NCBI GenBank assembly: GCA_022559845.1
Contig: CM040118.1
Location: forward strand, 233,043,224-233,107,223
Source: Amorphophallus konjac
Taxonomy: Eukaryota > Streptophyta > Magnoliopsida > Alismatales > Araceae
Direction: 5' to 3'
DNA: 64,000 nt
In this document: positions 9,912 to 21,734 of the stretch, piece after piece
How positions within the stretch are numbered: the first letter of the stretch is position 1
Layout of the letters: each line of letters opens with the position of its first letter
The notes under the pieces: model-generated
What the model was told of the DNA's origin: nothing
Seen by the model: the letters and a program-made list of their open reading frames with translations, nothing else
Databases searched by the model: none
Program-made: the position numbers and the translations under genes

Positions 9912-11574
9912 TGTTGGGCATGTGTGGAACATGCTTGATTCTATTATTTTGATGATGTCTAACTATGAGTCATTGATAAGTCTAACTTGCATTTAATGAT
10001 GTCAAAGTTATGCATTTCAGGTTAGCACAGGCATGAGAATAGCCTCATGAAAAGGAGCAAGCCAATCAAGGTTGAAAGTCACTCAAGATGCAAGTGCACA
10101 AAAATCAAGGTAGATTTCACAAAGGGGCAGAATGTTATGAAGAGTATGTTCACAGTTCATGAAGAAATGGGTATAAGGGATGGCAAAAGAACGCGCCCAA
10201 GTCACCTCAAAAAATCCCTCAAAGAATCTGTCCGAAGACAGGATTCCTTAAAGGAAGTGTCGACACCTTGTACCAGGAGGTCGACACTATGGTCTTCCAG
10301 AGAGGGTTACATTGGTAGTTTTCTTAAGATGTGTCGACACCTTGTTCCAGCAGGTTGACACTATGGTCTTCCAGAAAGCGATGAAGACATGATTCCTTAA
10401 AGGAAGTGTCGACACCTTGTACCAGGAGATCGACACTATGGTCTTCCATAGAGCGTTATATTGGCAGTTTTCCTAAGATGTGTCGACACCTAGTTCCAGC
10501 AGGTCAACACTATGGTCTTCCAGAAAGCGTTGAAGACAGGATTCCTTAAAGGAAGTGTCGACACATTGTACCAGGAGGTCGACACTATGGTCTTCCAGAG
10601 AGCGTTATATTGGCAGTTTTACTAAGTGTCGACACTTCCTTTACAGGAGGTCAACACTATGGTTCTTCTAGAAGCTTATTAAGCTAGTTTTCTATCAAAT
10701 TAAAGGGGATCCAGAGAGCGAAAATATATACTACAAATCCCCAAAAACATAGATTTTGAGGTCTGGAGGAAGTTCCTAGGCTTGAATTTTTATCTCTGCC
10801 ATCGTATCACATCTAATCAACTTTTTGGAGATGGGTATGTCAGAAATTATAGTTGGGAAAGGTCACTTCAGCCTGCCACTGCCTTTTGCTGTCACCCAAT
10901 GGGATTCCTGTACAGACAGGGTTCACTAGACAGGGAATAGACTTCAGCCAATAAAGAGACCGCATGTCAAAGGGGCCATTTAATGTGGAGATCTGAAAAG
11001 TGATTGAAGAAAAGATATGGTATGTTTCTTCCACCTGCCACCGTCCCATCTATGGGACTGCTTTGGAGAGGCTCTCAAGTACAACCTGCACATGCCTCAA
11101 AGGAAGAATGTTCTTAGAGGGAAAAGCTCTTTTTCTTATTTATCTCACACCCTCTATCTTCGATGGATCCAGTCAAGGCTCACAAGTCAAAGGAGATTAT
11201 TTTACTCAGCCAATCAACTGAATCCTTTTGGAGGGAAAATTTTCCACCACATCTCCTAGCAACTCTTCTATTTATATCAAGCTTCTACAAGAAAAGAAGT
11301 TGCTGCTACCTTGAAAGAAACCCAAGCCCTTGAGCATTCAAGAAGAAAATCAGTGAGAAAGAAAAAGAAGAGCGTAGCCCAGCACTAAGGCCGATTCAGT
11401 CCAGTACTGTAAGAGCAAGAGAAAGAAGTGAGATCAGCATTGAGAGAGCGCAGCCCCGCAGTCTATCGTTGCTTGAAAAGATAGATCTTCGGATATGAAA
11501 TTGTAACTGCAGTCACCAACTTCCAGATACCTATCTGAAGATTCAGTTGGCGCTCACATTTCTCCAGCTCTTAT
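9912..11574 (+). repeat. 5' LTR of the plus-strand copia element, left part
   Basis: It begins TGTTGGGCATGTGTGGAAC and is collinear with 35178-36840. A TATA-like TATTTATATCAA lies at about 11269-11280. It is interrupted after CTTAT (11570-11574) by the triple-LTR element and continues at 29055. The pieces add up to 2706 bp, the same as the 3' LTR. Confidence 0.9.
10230..10680 (+). repeat. 149-bp tandem repeat with TGTCGACAC motifs in the 5' LTR
   Basis: GATTCCTTAAAGGAAGTGTCG recurs at about 10241, 10391 and 10540. Each unit has two half-units, each with a GTGTCGACAC, a short spacer and GTCGACAC (or GTCAACAC), able to pair as a short stem. The array is collinear in the 3' LTR at about 35500-35935. 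Confidence 0.8.
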
Positions 11575-13677
11575 TGATGCGGGATGGACACGCGACTCGA
11601 CTCCAAATGGATATGCGATCCTTGGACTCTATGCAAGCTCGCGATCGTCCCTAACGAGGGAAGCGTCGGACGTGCGCGGTTGAGAAACCGGCAAAGAGCT
11701 AGGGTGGTCAACTCACAAATTCCTGCACGGATCGGGTCACGGGACGGTCTCGCTCTCTCTCGCAGCAGCGGTGATATAAAAAGTGCAGCGAGCTACGATC
11801 CTAGCATACTCTCTAGCAGTGGCATAAAGAAATATATACGAAATAAAGCAAATGCCGAGATGGGAGCGAATACGATACGTCCACGCTACCGGGCGTGGGG
11901 AAGACTTCCCGACCGAACTCGTACTCCTGGAATAGTAGATACACAATAATTACAGCAAGACAAATTACTGCCCACTCCACGTAGGGAGGTAAAGGGCGAC
12001 ACGATGGGACCCGGGAGTAGCGGTTTCGGGTTGACGGGTGGCTTCTTGTGTTGCTTTGGCGGCACACGTACTCACGACCGTGGGACCCACGTGCTGGTCA
12101 GTGGGGCCGCGTGGGACCGGGGTGGCACCACTATGGTGGGGATGCCTGGAGGGGCGCTCCCTGGGACGGCGGTACGCTGGTTCACCGGTCGGAGGCCGGG
12201 CGGCTTCGATCTTCACTCATAGGAGTTGCTACCCACAGATATGAATTCTGTTTCAGACCCGCGCGTCCCGACGAAATCTGCTGCTGCGGTCACTCCCGAC
12301 GTCGGATCGATCCACAAGAGGTACCGATGGAAAGCTGACTTGAAATCCTTCGATCTATAGCTGGAGAAAGAAATTTGAATTTCGCGTTGATGGCCTTTGT
12401 CGAATTTTCAAGCTGCTGACTCACCGGATCTGAAAACTCAGGGCAGATTTAAGTTCTCTTGAGAGTTGACGTTGAGCATGATGTAGACCTTTGATTGAGC
12501 CTTTGAGTTCTTCATAAAAGTTGTAGAGGCCAAAGAGAGGAAAATATGTATATATCGTATGAATGGTTTGGTGAAAGTTTCTATTTTTTGGGGATTTTAT
12601 ACTGACTCGGGGTCGGACCTGGACAGCAGAGATAGAACTAAATTTGGGAAAAAGACATAATTTCTAAAAATGGGTAGAGGGATTTAGAAATTCGACGAAA
12701 ATTTGTGGAGGGTGGAGATGATTGACAGAACCTCCAATAAATTTTGGGGTTCCAAAAAAAATCAAAAAGGGGGTCGAAAGGTGGAAGAACTAAGCTTCTG
12801 CTACACAGATCTGAAAACGGACAGATCTGGAAGATAGAAAGACACGAAAATGGAAAAATGTAAAACGAAGTCTAAAGGACGTGATTTTTTTACTAGAGGG
12901 TGGGAATCAAGAGAGGAACCAACCCTGAAAATCTCAACTCCAGATGATGTCGGAGTTGGGAGTTAAAAGTCTCGGAGTGGATCTTTGTCCAGCAGAACAG
13001 AACCTTGGACAACACTTCTGAAGCGGCTTCGCGGCGGCTCGAAGGCGGCACGAACGGCGGCGGTGGCACCAGAGATAAATCTAGAGATAGAGGGGCTCAG
13101 GTAGAAGGGGTTCTCAACCCAAAAATGTAGAGGGAAGAAGGAGCAACCAGAGGGAGAGAGGAGGGGGCGCACCAAGCTCCAAGGCATTCAACAATTTTCT
13201 TCTTCATTAATTCACACAAATGGAAATTACATGCCTTATATAATAAATGGAAAATGACCACTAATGCCCTCAGATCTAGGGTTGGGAGGGGTATACAAGG
13301 TATAGAACTAATTAGTTCTAATAGCATTTTTTTAAAAAATAAAAATGGGGAGGGGGGGTGCGCCCCCTTGACCAAGGGGACATGGTAGGTAAGGTAGGTG
13401 GCCTCCTTTGAAATTTTAAACCACTTGTCTCCCCATGTGTCAATTGACCTTCTAGATGTCACCTAGGACTTTGACCAGCCCCACATGGACCCAAATGGTG
13501 CCACATGGACCAATGAGGAAGGAGTGAGGGCCCCCTTGCTGGTCCTACTGCCCCTTTGCATAAAAACCCAGTAAGACTCACAATTGTGTACCCATTTAAC
13601 ACAAGGGTATACAAACAAATATAAAAGGACATAAATGTAAATAAAATATGAGCGGACTTGCTTCGATGTCCCCATCA
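11575..13677 (-). repeat. LTR copy 1 (3'-most on the minus strand)
   Basis: This 2103-bp copy starts (plus strand) TGATGCGGGATGG and ends CCCCATCA. A TATA-like tract on the minus strand lies at 13234-13247. Short frames on both strands are incidental and recur at the same places in the other two copies. Confidence 0.88.
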
Positions 13678-14042
13678 ATTCTCTCCGGGTGGGAAGAACT
13701 CGACCCCGTCGAGTAAAGGGGTGACTGCTCGGGTAGCTCCGGCGGATCCGTCACAAGTAGCGCGGGTACGCTCCACTCCAAGTGATCGTCACCTGCTCAT
13801 TCCGTATATACTCGATATGCGCATGCTGCTATGGGAAGAGGCTAGAGGTGGAACACTCCAGGGTGGGGTCACTCTCAAGGGGAGGAGGCGGCTCGAAGAC
13901 TCACTAGGAATCCCCGCTGGGTCCCCATAGGTGACTAGATCCGGGACATGAATGTCGAGCTGATCCCATACTCCTCGAGCGAGTCCACTCGCCTCTCACT
14001 CATAAGAGACCGACAACGAACTTGCACAAGACACATGCAGAC
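13678..14042 (-). pseudogene. Chromovirus pol tail relic in internal copy 1
   Basis: On the minus strand the last 24 codons before the LTR end in LLDGVEFFPPGEN, and the stop is the TGA that begins the LTR. This aligns with ILDRVELSPPRGI at the end of the gag-chromodomain element. Upstream (about 13755-13810) is a decayed chromodomain that has lost 6 bp relative to the second copy. The region links this element to chromoviruses although no integrase core remains. Confidence 0.55.
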
Positions 14043-15386
14043 TCACCATGTACTAACACACATATGCAAACCACACAAATAAGCCACACAAAATAAACCA
14101 CACAAAGAAGAAACAAACCGACTCATGCATGACTCTAGACAAACTTGAACATTCTTAGTACTACTATGACTGATGACACGGAGACACAACACAAGGGACA
14201 CACGGAGGAAGACTCGATAAGGAGGACGGTCACCGTCTACATACACTAGGTGTAAAGAAAGAATAACCCACAACTTAATGCCATGAGTTCCATCCCTCGT
14301 CAACCATCTCCGGTTCGAGAAGACTCGTCCTTGGGTATAGAAATGTGGGAGGATCATGGGGTGGGTGACGGGAATATAATCCGGACGTCTAGTGTGAAGC
14401 ACGACAAAAATGAAGTCTGGACACTGTTTCTCGTAGGCATGGCAGAAATCAAACCATACCGTGTCAACATAGGGTGTCGACAGTGGTACGGTAGTCTCCA
14501 GTGGTTGCGCTACCATAGGAGAGACGGGTAAAAGTGGGATGGCGGGATCCACTGAGGATAAAGTGGGCGAAATAGATGGGTCCGGGATGACCGGTGTGAG
14601 TGGGGTGACTAACAGTCCCTGGCCCTCTATTGGCTCACTCTCTAACCCCGAAACATTAGCAAGGTACTCCTCGACCAACTCTTGGTCAGCCTCATAACTC
14701 ACTAGAATGATCCCGGGTGGGACATCCTCGATATGTGTGTCCTCTATGGTAGGGGAATGTGAAGGACACGGATCGGAGAATTGACTAGGACCCACATGGT
14801 TGGGCTCCGGGAGAGGTGGTGAGCATGAGTCCGTAGGCGGAGCGGACTGATAGGGGTGGGAGGTTGGTGACAAAGAGGTGGGCGGCTGAATGCCGTCGTG
14901 GAAGACGAACTCGCCGGGTAGGTGAGGTGGATATAAGGTGCAGGTCCTCCTATCCCGATCAAAGATCGCTCTCCTCTCTTCCAACCATGGTCGCCCTAAT
15001 AAAATGCATGGTCCTGCTAGCGTACCAATATTGCACCAAGCGCCATTGCAGTAAAAATCAGAGCCGATCATCCTTTCAAACTCGACAAAAGCAAAATCAC
15101 CATCGCGGATAATCTTGCCCGTCTTAGAGAGGGACTCCATGATATCAAGAGAAACCCAATTATCTGACTCCCCATGAATGAAATGGAGTTCCGTTGTGGA
15201 CCCATTGGGTTGGGTGGCTTTAGAAATGAGGTGGGTGAAATCCAAGGGTCGGGCCATGAAGGCATTGAATTGGGCCACCAGGGATGACGACTCGGACACA
15301 TGGTCTTGGGGAACGACCATGGGGGTGGCGGGCGGTGGACATGCAGGCACACGGTGACAAGACACAAGACCGACAAATGCAAACAT
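14043..15386 (-). CDS. 447-codon Pro-rich ORF of the triple-LTR element, copy 1
   Basis: This is the longest frame of the internal region, with its start 240 bases from the primer site. Residues about 40-150 form a globular-looking segment ending GPCILLGRPWLEERRAIFD, which resembles the end of a gypsy retropepsin domain (typically '.iLLG.pWL......iD'); the catalytic D-S/T-G part is not evident. Residues about 160-310 are rich in Pro, Ser and Thr. The rest is unrecognised. No gag, reverse transcriptase or integrase core is seen. Copy 2 carries the same frame with a frameshift, so this copy is the better preserved. It could be a protease remnant fused to a spacer, or captured sequence. The start codon is not certain. 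Confidence 0.5.
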   Translation of the reverse strand: MFAFVGLVSCHRVPACPPPATPMVVPQDHVSESSSLVAQFNAFMARPLDFTHLISKATQPNGSTTELHFIHGESDNWVSLDIMESLSKTGKIIRDGDFAFVEFERMIGSDFYCNGAWCNIGTLAGPCILLGRPWLEERRAIFDRDRRTCTLYPPHLPGEFVFHDGIQPPTSLSPTSHPYQSAPPTDSCSPPLPEPNHVGPSQFSDPCPSHSPTIEDTHIEDVPPGIILVSYEADQELVEEYLANVSGLESEPIEGQGLLVTPLTPVIPDPSISPTLSSVDPAIPLLPVSPMVAQPLETTVPLSTPYVDTVWFDFCHAYEKQCPDFIFVVLHTRRPDYIPVTHPMILPHFYTQGRVFSNRRWLTRDGTHGIKLWVILSLHLVYVDGDRPPYRVFLRVSLVLCLRVISHSSTKNVQVCLESCMSRFVSSLCGLFCVAYLCGLHMCVSTW

Positions 15387-15625
15387 GGATTAAAGCAAAG
15401 ATGATGCACCTAAACTTAACCAAGACTCGGTACGTGGCGGAGTTAATCGATCCGAAGATCACTCGGGCAAGTGTGCGGCCTTCCCGATAGGCGTAACCTA
15501 ATGTTCGGACAACACCTTTTGATATACCTGGTTATTGGGATGAAATGCAACCAAGACCGACTTAGACGATGACTAGATGTAAAGGACACTTTTTTTTAAG
15601 TTTGGACACCCTAGACTCACCTGGC

Positions 15626-15637
15626 GCTCTGATACCA
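15626..15637 (-). promoter_or_regulatory. Primer-binding site (initiator tRNA-Met), internal copy 1
   Basis: On the minus strand TGGTATCAGAGC begins 3 bases from the end of the middle LTR. It is the standard complement to the 3' end of plant initiator tRNA-Met and fixes the element's orientation. Confidence 0.85.
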
Positions 15638-15640
15638 AAC

Positions 15641-17740
15641 TGATGCCGGACGGACACGCGACTCGACTCCAAATGGATATGCGATCCTTGGACTCTATGC
15701 AAGCTCACGATCGTCCCAAACGAGGGAAGCGTCGGATGTGCGTGGTTGAGAAACCGGCAAAGAGCTACGGTGGTCAACTCACAAATTCGTGTCTGGATCG
15801 GGTCACGGGACGGTCTCGCTCTCTCTCGCAGCAGCGGTGATATAAAAAGTATAGCGAGCTACGATCCTAGCGTGCTCTCTAGCAGTGGCATAAAGAAATA
15901 TATACGAAATAAAACAAATGCCGAGATGGGAGCGAATACGATACCTCCACGCTACCGGGCGTGGGGAAGACTTCCCGGCCGAACTCGTACTCCCGGAACA
16001 GTAGATACACAATAATTACAGCAAGATAAATTACTGCCCACTCCACGCAGGGAGGTAAAGGGTGACACGATGGGACTCGGGAGTAGCGGTTTCGGGTTGA
16101 CGGGTGACTTCTTGTGTTGCTTCGGTGGCACACGTATTCACGACCGTGGGACCAACGTGCTGGTCAGTGGGGCCGCGTGGGACCGGGGTGGCACCACTGT
16201 GGTGGGGACGCCTGGAGGGGCACTCCCTGGGATGGCGGTACTTTGGTTGGCCGGTCGGAGGCCGGGCGACTCCGATCTTCACTCGTCGGAGTTACTGCCC
16301 ACGGATCTGAATTCTATTTCAGACCCGTGCGTCCCGACGAAATCTGCTGCTGCGGTCACTCCCGACATCGATTCGATGCACAAGAGATACCGATGGAAAG
16401 CTGACTTGAAATCCTTCGATCTATAGTTAGAGAAAGAAATTTGAATTTCGCGTTGATGCCCTTTGTCGAATTTTCAAGCTGCTGACTCACAGGATCTGAA
16501 AACTCAGGGCATATTTAAGTTTTCCTGAGAGTTGACGTTGACCGTGATGTAGACCTTAGATTGAGCCTTTGAGTCCTTCATGAAAGTTGTAGAGGCCAAA
16601 GAGAGGAAAACGGGGATATATCTTATGAAAGGTTTGGTGAAAGTTTCAATTTTGTGGGGATTGTATACTGACTCGGGGTCGGACCTGGACAACAGAGATA
16701 GAACTGAATTTGGGGAAAAGACACAATTTCTAAAAATGGGTAGAGGGCTTTAGAAATTCGACGAAAATTTTTGGAGGGTGGAGATGATTGACAGAACCTC
16801 CAATAAATTTGGAGGTTCCAACAAAAACCAAAAAGGGGGTCGAAAGGTGGAAGAGCTAAGCTTTTGCTACACAGATCTGAAAAGGGACAGATCTGGAAGA
16901 CAGAAACACACGAAAATGGAAAAATGTAAAACGAAGTCTAAATGACTTGATTTTTTTACTAGAGGGTAGGAATCAAGAGAGGAACCAACCCTGAAAATCT
17001 CAACTCCAGATGATGTCAGAGTTGGGAGTTAAAAATCTCGGAGTGGATCTCTATCCAGTAGAACAGAACCTTGGACAACACTTCAGAAGCGGCTTCGCGG
17101 CGGCTCGAAGGTGACACGAACGGCGGTGGGGGCACCCGAGATGAATCTAGAGATAGAGGGGCTCAGGTAGAAGGGGTTCTCAACCGTGAAATGCAGAGGG
17201 AAGAAGGTGGAACCAGAGGGAGAGAGGCGGGGGCGCACCAAGCTCCAAGGCATTCAGCAATTTTCTTCTTCATTAATTCACACAAATGGAAATTACATGC
17301 CTTATATAATAAATGGAAAATGACCACTAATGCCCTCAGATCTAGGGTTGGGAAGGGTATACAAGGTATAGAACTAATTAGTTCTAATAGCATTTTTTTT
17401 AAAAAATAAAAAGGGTGGGGGGGTGCCCCCTTGACCAAGGGGACATGGTAGGTAAGGTAGGTGGCCTCATTTGAAATTTTAAACCACTTGTCTCCCCATG
17501 TGTCAATTGACCTTCTAGATGCCACCTAGGACTTTGACCAGCCCCACATAGACCCAAATGGTGCCACATAGACCAATGAGGAAGGAGTGAGGGCCCCCTT
17601 GCTAGTCCTACTGCCATTTTGCACAAAAACCCAGTAAGACTCATAATTGTGTACCCATTTAACACAAGGGTATACATACAAATATAAAAGGACATAAATG
17701 CAAACAAAATATGAGCGGTCTTGCTTCGATGTCCCCATCA
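15641..17740 (-). repeat. LTR copy 2 (middle)
   Basis: This 2100-bp copy, TGATGCCGGAC to CCCCATCA, is shared by the two element units as the 5' LTR of one and the 3' LTR of the other. A TATA-like tract on the minus strand lies at about 17300-17313. Confidence 0.88.
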
Positions 17741-18111
17741 ATTCTCCCCGGGTGGGAAGAACTCGACCCCGTCGAGTAAAGGGGTGACTGCTCGGGTAGC
17801 TCCGGCGGATCCGTCACCGTACCAAGTAGTGCGGGTACGCTCCACTCCAAGTGATAGTCACCTGCTCATTCCGTATATACTCGATATACGCATGCTGCTA
17901 TGGGAAGAGGCTAGAGGTGGAGCACTCCGGGGTGGGGTCACTCTCAAAGGGAGGAGGCGACTCGAAGACTCACTAGGAATCACCGCTGGGTCCCTATAGG
18001 TGACTAGATCCGGGACATGGATGTCGAGCTGATCCCATACTCCTCGAGCGAGTCCACTCACCTCTCACTCATAAGAGACCGACAACGAGCTTGCACAAGA
18101 CACATGCAGAC
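17741..18111 (-). pseudogene. Chromodomain and pol-tail relic, internal copy 2
   Basis: The minus strand at about 17800-17865 reads EQVTITWSGAYPHYLVR followed by a TGA where chromodomains have Trp. It aligns with EQSIITRHRVYQRYLVRW in the gag-chromodomain element. The pol tail LLDGVEFFPPGEN again ends on the LTR's own TGA. This is the clearer of the two relics. Confidence 0.6.
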
Positions 18112-19454
18112 TCACCACGTACTAACACACATATGCAAACCACACAAATAAGCCACACAAAACAAACCACACAAAGAAGAAACAAACCGACTCATGCATG
18201 ACTCTAGACAAACTTGAACATTCTTAGTACTACTATGACTGATGACACGGAGACACAACACAAGGGACACACGAAGGAAGGCTCGATAAGGAGGACGGTC
18301 ACCGTCTACATACACTAGGTGTAAAGAAAGAATAACCCACAACTTAATGCCATGAGTTCCATCCCTCGTCAACCGTCTCCGATTCGAGAAGACTCGTCCT
18401 TGGGTATAGAAATGTGGGAGGATCATGGGGTGGGTGACTGGAATATAATCCGGACGTCTAGTGTGAAGCACGACAAAAATGAAGTCCGGACACTGTCTCT
18501 CGTAGGCATGGCAGAAATCAAACCACACCGTGTCAACATGCGGTGTCGACAGTGGTACGGTAGTCTCCAGTGGTTGCGCTACCGTAGGAGAGACGGGTAA
18601 AAGTGGGATGGCGGGATCCACCGTGGATAATGTGGGTGAAATAGACGGGTCCGGGATGACCGGTGTGAGTGGGGTGACTAACAGTCCCTTGCCCTCTATT
18701 GTCTCACTCTCTAACCCCGAAACATTAGCAAGGTACTCCTCGACCAACTCTTGGTCAGCCTCATAACTCACTAGAATGAGCCCGGGTGGGACATCCTCGG
18801 TATGTGTGTCCTCTATGGTAGGAGAATGTGAAGGACACGGATCGGAGAATGGACTAGGACCCACATGGTTGGGCTCCGAGAGAGGTGGTGAGCATGAGTC
18901 CGTAGGCGGAGCGGACTGATAGGGGTGGGAGGTTGGTGACAAAGAGGTGGGCGGCTGAATGCCGTCGTGGAAGATGAACTCGCCGGGTAGGTGAGGTGAT
19001 ATAAGGTGCAGGTCCTCTTATCCCGGTCAAAGATCGCTCTCCTCTCTTCCAACTATGGTCGCCCTAATAAAATGCATGGTCCTACTAGCGTACCAATATT
19101 GCACCATGCGCCATCGCAGTAAAAATCAGAGCCGATCATCCTTTCGAACTCGACAAAAGCAAAATCACCATCGCAGATAATCTTGCCCGTCTTGAAGAGG
19201 GACTCCACGATATCAAGAGAAACCCAATTATCTGACTCCCCTTGAATGAAATGGAGTTCCGTTGTGGACCCATTGGGTAGGGTGGCTTTAGAAATGAGAT
19301 GGGTGAAATCCAAGGGTCGGGCCATGAAGGCATTGAATTGGGCCACCAGGGATGACCACTCGGACACATGGTCTTGGGAAACGGCCATGGGAGTGGCGGG
19401 TAGTGGACATGCAGGCACACGGTGACAAGACACAAGACCGACAAATGCAAACAC
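18112..19454 (-). pseudogene. Pro-rich ORF of the triple-LTR element, copy 2, frameshifted
   Basis: It corresponds to the 447-codon frame of copy 1. The N-terminal part is open from 19454 to 19053 and the C-terminal part from 18942 to 18112. The frame is lost near 18990-19055, where a base is missing relative to copy 1 (GTGGATATAAG in copy 1, GTGATATAAG here). The retropepsin-like LLGRP stretch spans the lesion. Confidence 0.7.
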
Positions 19455-19564
19455 AGATTAAAGCAAAGATGATGCACCTAGACTTAACCAAGACTCGGTA
19501 CGTGGCGGAGTTAATCGATCCGAAGATCACTCACGCAAGTGTGCGGCCTTCCCGATAGGCGTAG

Positions 19565-21734
19565 TGATGTGGCACAGCCCAAAGACCACTAAATATGATA
19601 AGGTGACCCTAGGACTTAGACCCGCAAGCATACAAGCGCTCAATGATTCTCACAACGACGATTTCTGCTCACTCGGTTCACACGTTCACCCGGTGGGTCC
19701 GGGAGATGATGGTGAGGGTCCGAGGCGGGACCCAATTGTCCTAATGGACTTACAATGCTAAGGCTGACCTCCAATGGGCCTGGGAGTCCCAACTTTGTGG
19801 GTGGCTGGCCCGCAAGGCGGGGTGTGGGGTGGCACTCACTCACGGGCCGCGGTGGGCACGATATTGCTTAAAATGAATTCCGAGCACTCTCTTACCGTCC
19901 GACGGGCATTCAAGGCAATACTACATTTACAGAAATGAAGCTACAAGGGTGTGATCAGAAGCTCACCTGATCGGTGTGAAGACACCGATCCCGTTCGGAG
20001 ACGAGGGCGCGCCGGGAGGCGAGGGTATACACCCGATCGCCGCGGCGATGGAGCTTGACCTGAAAATGTGAAGAGGTACAGCACTACGCCCCTTGCAAGG
20101 GGGGGATCTTGGGGTGGGGGTTAATGTATTACAACCAAAAATTACCTCCACGCAGGGAGGGGCCTTCAGCCGGCCAAGCGGGGAGGGGAACGAGCGAGAT
20201 AGAGTCGACTTTCCGAGCTTTGCCGATTCTGCCTAGCTTCTGTAATTCTGGACAGAGGGCCGATGTCGATGCTGCCAATAATTCCACCGAACTTGGAATC
20301 TCATGAAACTTGCGCCAAAAGCTTGCTAACCGGAGAGGGGTGTGGCTTGAATTTTTTGGACGACGTTCTGATCTGGGGGCTGACTGCTCCAGCGACTGGA
20401 AGATGGATGCAGCTCTGGTCTCTGGCCGAGCTTAGTCTGAAACAGCAGGTTGCAGAAGCTGCCACGATCGCTCCTGAGCTCCAAATTTGGCACCGCTAGA
20501 CTCGTTGGAATCGTGGACGAGTCTACTTTGCAGCAAAACAAACGGAGAAGTCTTCTGATGTTGGAGATAAGCTGGGTGTCCAGAGAAGTGGACGGTGGTC
20601 GGTGCAGACTGTGAGGAGGCAGACCAGCGTGGGTGTGGTAGAAAATTGGTATCTCTGGTTGTCGGATGCCGAACGGGGTTCCGCCTTCTGTTCCTGGACG
20701 CTGACAGGGGGAGGAAGAACTTTGTAGAAGACCTCAAAGACTGGTTCCTTCAAGGTTTGTCGTGGGAGAGTCTTCTCTGCCGCTCTGGCTCCTGGTCTGA
20801 GAGGTTCTGCGCAGTCGGGGAAGAACAGCCTTCACGGACGGCCACGAACTCGGAATGGAGTGATTCCACCTCGCCTGCGAAGAGCACATGGAGGCCTTTC
20901 CAGAAAGTTAGGCCACGCCACCAGCAGAATCAGGATGCAGTCGTGGACGTCGCTGCAACAGAGTGCTAAACTGCAGGTCGGCCTGCACACAAAGCTGGAG
21001 TGGAGAAGAGAGGAGGGGGTGAACTTGGCTTGAGGGGAGAGGAGGGGTGCGACCTAGGGAGCAAGGAGGGAAGGGGAGATTCGAATTTGGGATTTGGAAT
21101 GAGTTAATTCAGCCTTGGGAAGGTGGAGATATGCTTAGGGAAGTGAAAGGGGTAGGTGGTGGTTGGAGGGTGGGGTTTTGAGTGGTGGAACTTCCTTGGG
21201 ACTAGGTGAGGATTAAAGAGGGGTTGTGGGAAGTTGTGGGGAGTTAATGGAGGTAGGTGGGGGTTGGAAGTGGTTGAGAGGGGGAGGAGAGAGAGTGAAT
21301 TTCGAAATTTAGAGAGAGGAGGAGAGAGAATGGAGAGATAATGAGAGAGAGAGAGATATTGAGAGAGTTTGAAAGGGTTTTCTTCAATATTCATCAAAAG
21401 TTGAATACAAGAGGAGAGATGGGGCCTATATATAGGCAACCATTCTTTACATGACCACAATACCCTTGACAATAAGATAAAAGACCGAGCATATCCTAGA
21501 CTCAATCCTATGGGCCCATAACTAAAGTAATAAGGCCCAATTAAACATAACAAGGGAAATGGACTAAAACCATATGACTCAATAAAGGAAAATACATAAG
21601 ATAGGACTCAATAAAAAGAAAATACATAAAATAAAACTTGGGAAATGAAGATAACAAGTGTAGATCATGATCAATCCATATCAAGAGTGTGCAGGCGATC
21701 AAAGCTAGAGGGGTGTCGGGAGATGCCCTCATCA
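19565..21734 (-). repeat. 3' LTR of the gag-chromodomain element
   Basis: This 2170-bp copy reads TGATGTGGC to CCCTCATCA on the plus strand. A palindromic TATA (CCTATATATAGG, 21425-21436) sits in promoter position for minus-strand transcription. A GA-rich tract at about 21270-21370 would be CT-rich leader in the transcript. Confidence 0.9.

Noticed and set aside
14283..14531. Plus-strand frames opposite the 447-codon ORF (also 18352-18600)
   Set aside because: Antisense shadows of the minus-strand coding sequence.
17071..17525. Frames of 112-121 codons on both strands, repeated in all three LTRs (e.g. 13097-13462 and 28382-28720)
   Set aside because: They are shadows in the LTR sequence, not conserved in frame among the three copies.
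21104..21553. 149-codon minus-strand frame, repeated at 26172-26621
   Set aside because: It lies wholly inside both LTRs of the gag-chromodomain element and spans the TATA region; it is low-complexity Ser/Leu/Pro text from GA-rich DNA.
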